Shown: in pieces, positions 6,214-11,337 of the stretch | Layout of the letters: each line of letters starts with the position of its first letter | Numbering within the stretch: position 1 is the stretch's first letter | Notes under the pieces: generated by a model | Told to the model about the DNA's origin: nothing | What the model saw: only the letters and a program-made list of their open reading frames with translations | The model's database searches: none | Translations under genes and position numbers: made by a program | NCBI RefSeq assembly: GCF_001556045.1 | Contig: NZ_LSIC01000021.1 | Span: 1-11,337, forward strand | Length of the DNA: 11,337 bases | Direction: 5' to 3' | Source: Bradyrhizobium sp. CCH5-F6 | GTDB lineage: Bacteria > Pseudomonadota > Alphaproteobacteria > Rhizobiales > Xanthobacteraceae

Positions 6214-6768
6214 TTGAACGCCATCGCCGAACTGAACGAACAGACCGACCGCTCGTTGCTCATCGTGGAGGACGACAAGCCGTTTCTGGAGAGGCTGTCG
6301 CGCGCCATGGAAACACGCGGCTTTGCCGTGACGTCATGCGACACCGTCTCGGACGGACTTGCGCAGATCAGCAAATCGGCGCCGGCATTCGCGGTGGTGG
6401 ATTTGCGGCTCGGCGACGGCAACGGCCTCGACGTGGTCTCGGCGCTGAAGAAGAAGCGCCCCGATGCACGGGCGATCGTGCTGACCGGCTATGGCAACAT
6501 CGCAACCGCCGTCACCGCGGTGAAGATGGGCGCCATCGATTATCTCTCCAAGCCCGCGGATGCCGACGACGTCGTCGCGGCACTGCTATCGACCAGCTCG
6601 GAGAAATCCGAACTGCCGACCAATCCGATGTCGGCCGACCGCGTGCGCTGGGAGCACATCCAGCGCATCTACGAGATGTGCAACCGCAACGTCTCGGAGA
6701 CGGCGCGCCGGCTCAACATGCACCGGCGTACGCTGCAGCGGATTCTGGCCAAGCGCGCGCCGCGGTAG
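6214..6768 (+). CDS. regR: RegA/RegR-type response regulator with Fis-type DNA-binding domain
   Basis: From the TTG start the product has 184 residues, the usual size of RegA/RegR/ActR. The receiver domain shows the acidic pair D20-D21 (VEDD), phospho-aspartate D63 in VVDLRLGDG, T91 in LTGYGN and K113 in LSKPAD. A short linker leads to a Fis-type helix-turn-helix, with NVSETARRLNMHRRTLQRIL at 159-178. The kinase partner is encoded 229 bases upstream on the same strand. RegR-type regulators control respiration, nitrogen fixation (fixR-nifA in Bradyrhizobium) and carbon metabolism in response to redox state. The rest of the sequence is highly conserved in type and shows no damage. The gap before it carries a tandem duplication and a probable repeat, so separate transcription of regR is possible. 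Confidence 0.95.
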   Translation: MNAIAELNEQTDRSLLIVEDDKPFLERLSRAMETRGFAVTSCDTVSDGLAQISKSAPAFAVVDLRLGDGNGLDVVSALKKKRPDARAIVLTGYGNIATAVTAVKMGAIDYLSKPADADDVVAALLSTSSEKSELPTNPMSADRVRWEHIQRIYEMCNRNVSETARRLNMHRRTLQRILAKRAPR

Positions 6769-7105
6769 TCTCGGCGCTCACGCATGAGAACGCAGATCTC
6801 CGGCCTTTGAGGCTGGGGCGGGGCTGCTTGGCGTGGTCCCGGTTGACCCGGGATAGCCGCTTCAGCGGAGGGAATCGGCGGCAACGAAAGCCGGGTCGGC
6901 TGCGGATTTCGACGGGCGCGCTCCCATAGCTCGACATGCCTGAAGTCCGATCGCGACCCTAGACGTGCCCGGCCTGACGTCCCAGCGTAGTTTCGGTAAC
7001 CCCAAGTGTTGACTTCGTGAGTTCGTTGAACCCGACGTTAACCTCGGACGGTGGATCATCGTGCCGACTTGGCGCGTCGAATATCCTCCTGATGTCGAGA
7101 GATCG
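6769..7105. other. Gene-free gap between regR and the cytochrome gene
   Basis: This gap of 337 bases has three small stems just after regR (6800-6868) and otherwise no recognisable element. TTGACT at 7009-7014 resembles a -35 box, but no good -10 follows at the usual distance. No RegR-binding site could be confirmed by eye. An in-frame GTG at 7061 could extend the cytochrome gene into the gap. Confidence 0.5.
6800..6868 (+). terminator. Cluster of stem-loops downstream of regR
   Basis: Three stems follow the regR stop: CCGGCCT/AGGCTGG (6800-6806 with 6810-6816, one G-U pair), TCCCGG/CCGGGA (6837-6842 with 6848-6853, perfect) and CCGC/GCGG (6857-6860 with 6865-6868). None has a U-tract. They may form a Rho-assisted transcript end or protect the 3' end. 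Confidence 0.35.
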
Positions 7106-8095
7106 ATGGTTCACCCTGCGCGGCTTCTTGCATTGCTTTGCTTCTGGACGGCGCGCGCGGTGGCCGTCGCCGTCATCGCCGTGGCGGCGCCGGCCGCGGT
7201 GCGAGCCCAGCAGATATCCTCTCCAGTCTGGACGGTGCCGGAAATCGGCGCCCTGCCTGATGACGCGCATGGCCGGCTCGTGCGGCGCGGGCGCGACCTC
7301 ATCACCGCGACCTACGCCCATATCGGGCCGGAGGTACCGGATCCAGCCAAGCGTTATGCCGGCAACAATCTCGCCTGCAGCAACTGCCATCTCGAAGCCG
7401 GCACGAAGAAGTTCGGCTTGCCGATCTTTGGATTGTTCGAGCTCTTCCCGCAATACAGCGCCCGACTCGGCGCCGAGATCACGATCGAGGACCGTGTGAA
7501 CTCGTGCATGACGCGCAGCATGAATGGCCGCGCGCTGCCACTCGAGAGTCCGGAGATGCAGGCCCTCGTGGGGTACATCAGGTTCCTGTCGTCCGGCGTG
7601 CCAGCCGGCAAGGCATTGTCGGGACTCGGCGCCGGATCGATGCCCGAGCTCGATCGAGCGGCCGACCCGGTTCGCGGCAAGGCGGTCTACGCGAAGGCTT
7701 GTCTCTCCTGTCACAACGAGGACGGCTCCGGAATACGCCGCAGCCTGCCGAGCGTCGATCTCGGCTACATGGTGCCGCCGCTCTGGGGCCCGGATAGTTT
7801 CAATGACGGCGCCGGCATGGCGCGGTTGATCACCGCTGCGAACTTCCTCCACTTCAACATGCCGCACGGGACGGACTATTTGAATCCGCAGCTCACGGTC
7901 GAGCAGGCATGGGACGTGGCTGCCTATATGATCTCTCAACCGCGTCCGAGGAAGGCCGGTCTCGACAAGGACTATCCAGATCTTTCGAAGAAGCCGGTCG
8001 ATACGCCCTACGGGCCCTACGCCGACGGCTTCGATCAGCAGCAGCACATGTACGGGCCTTTCGGTCCGATCCGGGCGGCGCACGCCAAAAAATAG
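7106..8095 (+). CDS. TsdA-like secreted diheme cytochrome c (thiosulfate dehydrogenase family)
   Basis: From the ATG at 7106 the protein has 329 residues and an N-terminal Sec signal: MVHPAR, a hydrophobic run to about residue 31, and a likely cleavage after AVRA (residue 34). Two c-type haem sites follow, CSNCH (91-95) and CLSCH (199-203). Between them RVNSCMTRSMNGRALP holds C134, at the place of the axial cysteine ligand of the active haem in TsdA. A methionine in HFNMPHG (M252) is a candidate ligand of the second haem. TsdA enzymes interconvert thiosulfate and tetrathionate in the periplasm. An in-frame GTG at 7061 would add 15 residues before the signal and is less likely. No partner cytochrome gene lies nearby. 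Family fit is good; the substrate is inferred. Confidence 0.88.
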   Translation: MVHPARLLALLCFWTARAVAVAVIAVAAPAAVRAQQISSPVWTVPEIGALPDDAHGRLVRRGRDLITATYAHIGPEVPDPAKRYAGNNLACSNCHLEAGTKKFGLPIFGLFELFPQYSARLGAEITIEDRVNSCMTRSMNGRALPLESPEMQALVGYIRFLSSGVPAGKALSGLGAGSMPELDRAADPVRGKAVYAKACLSCHNEDGSGIRRSLPSVDLGYMVPPLWGPDSFNDGAGMARLITAANFLHFNMPHGTDYLNPQLTVEQAWDVAAYMISQPRPRKAGLDKDYPDLSKKPVDTPYGPYADGFDQQQHMYGPFGPIRAAHAKK

Positions 8096-8160
8096 TTCGG
8101 ACGGAATGGAGACCTCGCGTCACGAGGACTCCGGATCGCGTCGCGCCTCGCTCGGGCCGC

Positions 8161-8688
8161 CTATTCCCAGAAATCCGCGTGTCCCTGCGGGTCGACCAGG
8201 CGATTGATTCGCAGCGCCGCCGCCATCGCAAAGCGCACCGTCATCTGCTTGCGCGTGGCGGCAGCGAGCTTGTGCTCGGGCGCCTCGCAATGCATGTGCG
8301 CACCATAGGCATCCGCGACGATGAGGCCGGTGTCGCCAGGGAAGATTTCGCAAGGCAGATCCTGCGTGAAGGCGAAGAACAGCCGGTCGCAATGGGCGCG
8401 GTATTCGTGCCATTTCTGGTCGGCGCGCAGATCCTCCACCGACGACTTGATCTCGACGATCCAGATTTCGCCGCGCTCGTTCAGCGCCACGAGATCGGCG
8501 CGCCGGCCCGACGGCAGCGGCAATTCGCTGATGCAGGAGAAGCCGAGCGAACGAAGCAGTCGCGCCGTGCCGCGTGCGATCGCCAGCGCCGTTTCCGACT
8601 GGCGGCGATCCGGCGGGGGAACGAGAGCGATGTTGCGGGCGGTGTTGTCCATGGGGCGAGGATAGCCGATTCCATCGCACGCGGACAC
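8161..8688 (-). CDS. mmcB: MmcB-type putative DNA repair endonuclease
   Basis: The product (175 residues from the GTG at 8688) matches the MmcB family (PF06319), a PD-(D/E)xK nuclease-like protein linked in Caulobacter to DNA damage and mutagenesis. The probable catalytic residues are D65 in GRRADLVAL and E79/K81 in WIVEIKSS. A conserved KWHEYRAHCDRLFFAF follows at 92-107. It is cytoplasmic. The GTG start is backed by AGGAAGGAGAGA directly upstream, while the ATG at 8652 (163 residues, MDNTARNIALVP) looks more like the usual family start but has no visible ribosome site. It begins 26 bases after the alpha-glucosidase stop and is probably co-transcribed with it. It converges on the cytochrome gene with 65 bases between, which include a small CCTCG/CGAGG stem (8113-8127). 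Confidence 0.88.
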   Translation of the reverse strand: MSACDGIGYPRPMDNTARNIALVPPPDRRQSETALAIARGTARLLRSLGFSCISELPLPSGRRADLVALNERGEIWIVEIKSSVEDLRADQKWHEYRAHCDRLFFAFTQDLPCEIFPGDTGLIVADAYGAHMHCEAPEHKLAAATRKQMTVRFAMAAALRINRLVDPQGHADFWE

Positions 8689-8690
8689 TC

Positions 8691-8700
8691 TCTCCTTCCT
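8691..8700 (-). promoter_or_regulatory. Ribosome binding site upstream of the mmcB GTG
   Basis: On the minus strand AGGAAGGAGAGA runs up to GTG (8686-8688). AAGGAG leaves only 3 spacer bases and the AGGA before it leaves 8. It supports the longer form of mmcB but does not exclude a start at 8652. Confidence 0.5.
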
Positions 8701-8714
8701 GGCGAAAGCGACGG

Positions 8715-10316
8715 CTAGGCTGGTGGCTGCACCACCACGCCCTCATTGCCGCGCAAATCCAGCACGCCATCCAGCCGCTCGCCCTCGCGATCGAGGAACG
8801 TCGACAGCAATATCTCGCTGCCGAATCGGATGGCGCTGGTGGTCACAGCCACCGGCTCGGGGCCGAGATTGAGCGCCACGATCACCGCCCTGCCGCCGGC
8901 ATCGCGGCGGTAGATCAGCAGATCGCCTTGCGCCGAGATCGGGTGGTAGTCACCCGCGACCAACGGGGGACAGCTCTGCCGCAAGACGATCAGGCGCTTG
9001 TAGAGATTGAGGATCGAGCGCGCATCGGATTCGAGATTCACGACGTTCTCGTGGATATGATCCTCGGGCAGCGGCAGCCACGGCCTGACCTCCGTGAAGC
9101 CGGCGAAGTTCGAGGAATCCCACTGCATCGGCGTGCGGCAGCCGTCGCGGCCGACACCGATGCCGGGCACGTTCTTCTCGAAGGGATCGCGCACGTCCTC
9201 GGGCGCGATCGCGAGCTGATGCATGCCGATCTCGTCGCCGTAATAGAGCGTCGGGGTTCCGCGCAGCGTCAGCAGCAGCATGGCGGCGACGCGGGCCTGC
9301 TCCGGGCCGACGCGGCTCGCCACGCGGGGACGATCGTGATTGCCGAGCACCCAGTTCGGCCAGGCGCCGCGCGGCAGCGCCTTCTCGTAGTCCTCGATGA
9401 TCTTCTCGATCGAGCGCGCACTCCAGAGGGTCGAGAGCAGCGCGAAATTGAACGGCATCTGCGCGCCGGTGAGGTCGTTACCGTAATAGGCCATGAGGCG
9501 ATGCAGCGGCAGATAGATCTCGCCGATCAGCACGCGCGCATCGTAGGAATCGGTGACGCGTCGCATCTCGGCGATGACGTCGTGCACCTCCGGCTGATCG
9601 GTCGAGTATTGCGTCAGGATCTTCTCGTTCGGCGGCCGGCCCTCGACATAATGCGGGTTGGGCGGGTTGTCGCGGAATTCGGCGTCCTTGATCAGGTGCC
9701 AGATCACGTCGACGCGAAAACCGTCGACGCCCTTGTCGAGCCAGAACCGCATCACGTCGTAGATCGCAGCGCGGACGTCCGGATTGCGCCAGTTCAGGTC
9801 CGGCTGCTGGGCGAGAAAAGCGTGGTAGTAATATTGGCCCGTGGTCTCGTCGAACTGCCAGGCGCTGCCGCCGAACTCGGACAGCCAGTTGTTCGGCACG
9901 CCGCCATCAGGCGCGGGATCGCGCCAGATGTACCAGTCCCGCTTCGGATTGTCGCGCGAGGACCGGCTCTCGACGAACCAGGGATGCTGGTCGGAGGTGT
10001 GGTTCGGCACGAGATCGAGGATGAGCTTCAAGCCGTTGTCATGCGCGGCCGCGAGCAGCGCGTCGAAATCCGCCATCGTGCCGAACAGCGGCTCGATGCC
10101 GGTATAGTCGGAGATGTCGTAGCCGAAATCCGCCATCGGTGACGGAAAGATCGGGGACAGCCAGATCGCGTCGACGCCGAGGGATCTCACGTAAGGCAGC
10201 CGCCGCAAGATGCCGGCGAGGTCGCCGACGCCGTCACCGTTCGAGTCCTGAAAAGAGCGCGGATAGATCTGGTAGAAGATGCCGTCGCGCCACCAATTCT
10301 CGTTGCCTTGAGCCAT
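8715..10316 (-). CDS. GH13 family alpha-glucosidase
   Basis: The product has 533 residues from the ATG at 10316 (MAQGNENWWRDGIFYQIYPR). It is a glycoside hydrolase family 13 protein of the alpha-glucosidase/oligo-1,6-glucosidase group, which cleaves terminal alpha-glucosyl bonds in small sugars such as maltose, isomaltose or sucrose. A calcium-site loop DSNGDGVGD is at 24-32. Catalytic residues are nucleophile D203 (GFRVDVIWH), acid/base E266 (LIGEIYLP) and D328 (GNHDRPR). DLVPNHTS (101-108) and QPDLNW (171-176) are typical of the group. The last hundred residues form the usual beta domain. There is no signal peptide, so it acts in the cytoplasm. The frame is open to 10367 but the extra 17 residues lack family character. 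No sugar transporter gene is adjacent, so the in vivo substrate is open. Confidence 0.95.
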   Translation of the reverse strand: MAQGNENWWRDGIFYQIYPRSFQDSNGDGVGDLAGILRRLPYVRSLGVDAIWLSPIFPSPMADFGYDISDYTGIEPLFGTMADFDALLAAAHDNGLKLILDLVPNHTSDQHPWFVESRSSRDNPKRDWYIWRDPAPDGGVPNNWLSEFGGSAWQFDETTGQYYYHAFLAQQPDLNWRNPDVRAAIYDVMRFWLDKGVDGFRVDVIWHLIKDAEFRDNPPNPHYVEGRPPNEKILTQYSTDQPEVHDVIAEMRRVTDSYDARVLIGEIYLPLHRLMAYYGNDLTGAQMPFNFALLSTLWSARSIEKIIEDYEKALPRGAWPNWVLGNHDRPRVASRVGPEQARVAAMLLLTLRGTPTLYYGDEIGMHQLAIAPEDVRDPFEKNVPGIGVGRDGCRTPMQWDSSNFAGFTEVRPWLPLPEDHIHENVVNLESDARSILNLYKRLIVLRQSCPPLVAGDYHPISAQGDLLIYRRDAGGRAVIVALNLGPEPVAVTTSAIRFGSEILLSTFLDREGERLDGVLDLRGNEGVVVQPPA

Positions 10317-10488
10317 GCGGAAAGACCACCCGAAATCTGCGCCTCGCGCGGGAGAACGCGACAGCAACGCCCCGGTTCAAATTGGCAGGGCGATTGGGAC
10401 GGCCGTGTGACGAGGACCGCGGCTGTTCCCGGACATCTCGCCCGAATCTTTTGCTTGGCGGCTCGGCAAAAATCGGCATTGTGCGGTC

Positions 10489-11157
10489 ATGAGCGAGCAA
10501 GACGAAACCAAGGCCAAGGCGGGCGCGATCATCGTTCCCGTGACGCTGTTCGAGCAGAACTGCACCATCATCTGGGACGAGCCCACCAAGAAAGCCGTGG
10601 TGATCGATCCCGGCGGCGACGTGCCGAAGATCCTGGACGCGATCAAGCAGACCGGCGTCACCGTGGAGAAGATCTGGCTGACCCACGGCCACATCGACCA
10701 TGTCGGCGGCGCGGCCGAGCTGCGCGACGCGCTGAAGGTGCCGATCGAGGGTCCGCATGTCGCCGACAAGTTCCTGCTCGACAACGTCGTCGCAAGCGGC
10801 GCGCGCTTCGGCATGACCGGGGGACGAGATTTCACGCCTGACCGCTGGCTCGACGAAGGCGACAGCGTGTCGATCGGCGACTTGCAGTTCGACATCCTGC
10901 ACTGCCCGGGGCATTCACCCGGCAGCGTGGTGTTCTTCAACAAGGCGCTGCGCTTCGCTCATGTTGGCGACGTCCTGTTCGCAGGCTCGGTCGGCCGCAC
11001 CGATTTGCCCGGCGGCAGTCACGCCACGCTGATCAATTCGATCAAGACCAAGCTCCTGCCGCTTGGCGACGACGTCGGCTTCGTCTGCGGCCATGGCGCC
11101 GGCTCGAGCATCGGCCAGGAGCGGATGACCAATCCATTCATCACCGGCGAGATGTAG
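10489..11157 (+). CDS. Glyoxalase II-like metallo-beta-lactamase-fold hydrolase
   Basis: The 222-residue cytoplasmic protein is a metallo-beta-lactamase-fold hydrolase close to the YcbL/GloC type of glyoxalase II. Metal ligands are visible: H66, H68, D70 and H71 in THGHIDHVGG, then H142 (CPGHSPGS), D161 (HVGDVLF) and H202 (VCGHGAGSSIG). FAGSVGRTDLPGGS (164-177) and the ending IGQERMTNPFI are typical of that subgroup. Such enzymes hydrolyse S-lactoylglutathione or related thioesters; the exact substrate here is inferred. The ATG at 10489 follows a weak ribosome site. It is divergent from the alpha-glucosidase, with 172 bases between the starts in which I found no convincing promoter. Confidence 0.93.
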   Translation: MSEQDETKAKAGAIIVPVTLFEQNCTIIWDEPTKKAVVIDPGGDVPKILDAIKQTGVTVEKIWLTHGHIDHVGGAAELRDALKVPIEGPHVADKFLLDNVVASGARFGMTGGRDFTPDRWLDEGDSVSIGDLQFDILHCPGHSPGSVVFFNKALRFAHVGDVLFAGSVGRTDLPGGSHATLINSIKTKLLPLGDDVGFVCGHGAGSSIGQERMTNPFITGEM

Positions 11158-11214
11158 CCACCAACTCCGCTGTCATCGCCAGGGCTATCGCATTCGAGAG
11201 CCTCTCCTTGCGGC

Positions 11215-11337
11215 CATCCTTCGAGACGCCCGCCTTTGGCGGGCCCTCAGGATGAGGACTGTGCGCGCGGCGGCAGTTTCGCCGGGCACCAATGCCACTC
11301 AGCCTCATCCTGACGAGACCGCGAAGCGGTCGTCTCG
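11215..11337. repeat. Paired palindromic repeat, cut by the window end
   Basis: The first unit (11215-11257) runs from CATCCTTCGAGACG through a 7-bp stem GCCCGCC/GGCGGGC (11228-11244, TTT loop) to CTCAGGATGAGG. A second, inverted unit starts with CCTCATCCTGACGAGACC at 11303, holds ACCGC-GAA-GCGGT, and leaves the window at GTCTCG. The spacer (11258-11302) is unrelated. The two units together would form a large imperfect hairpin downstream of the hydrolase gene. The CATCCTTCGAGACG...CTCAGGATGAGG pattern is, as I recall, a common Bradyrhizobium/Rhodopseudomonas intergenic element. Confidence 0.85.

Noticed and set aside
4617..6422. A 601-codon open frame on the minus strand opposite regS
   Set aside because: It overlaps two well-supported genes in antisense and has shadow-type composition; both RegS and RegR motifs are intact on the other strand.
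7009..7037. Promoter for the cytochrome starting at TTGACT
   Set aside because: The position 17 bases downstream is CCGACG, unlike a -10 box; no RegR box could be confirmed by eye.
8574..10142. A 522-codon open frame on the + strand opposite the alpha-glucosidase
   Set aside because: It is antisense to GH13 catalytic motifs and has no domain of its own.

Overview
The window is GC-rich chromosomal DNA that looks like an alphaproteobacterium of the Bradyrhizobium/Rhodopseudomonas group (Nitrobacteraceae). This rests on the RegS/RegR-type redox two-component pair, an intracellular polyhydroxybutyrate (PHB) depolymerase, an MmcB-type repair protein, and several short palindromic repeats of the kind scattered through intergenic DNA of that group. 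The genus is an inference from recalled family resemblance; no database search was run. I see no phage, transposase, CRISPR array, tRNA or rRNA, and all complete genes belong to known families.

Layout, left to right. Positions 1-42 hold the 3' end of a + strand gene. A nested palindromic repeat (175-277) separates it from a convergent YgjP-like metallopeptidase on the minus strand (304-1059). A 301-base gap follows (1060-1360), with a strikingly structured hairpin at 1156-1220 and a strong GC stem at 1301-1329 just past the end of phaZ. PHB depolymerase phaZ (1361-2689, minus) has a plausible promoter of its own. Next come an ABC-2 type permease (2811-3629) and its ATPase (3742-4545), both minus, split by a palindromic repeat at 3641-3717.

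The divergent + strand unit encodes a RegB/RegS-type membrane histidine kinase (4653-5984) and its RegA/RegR-type response regulator (6214-6768). The kinase keeps both redox-sensing features known in RegB: a GGxxNPF quinone motif and a cysteine 39 residues after the phospho-histidine. The gap between the two genes holds a perfect 16-bp tandem duplication across the regS stop codon and a likely interspersed repeat. Both genes appear to start with TTG. Downstream on the same strand is a secreted TsdA-like diheme cytochrome c (7106-8095), a plausible but untested target of redox control.

The right part holds a minus-strand pair, a GH13 alpha-glucosidase (8715-10316) followed 26 bases later by mmcB (8161-8688). 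Divergent from it is a glyoxalase II-like metallo-beta-lactamase-fold hydrolase (10489-11157). The window ends inside a third palindromic repeat (11215-11337).

Overall this is a mostly ordinary chromosomal region centred on a redox regulator. The least explained parts are the structured 1060-1360 gap and the repeats inside the regS-regR and ABC transporter gene pairs. I did not find convincing evidence of an undescribed multi-gene system.
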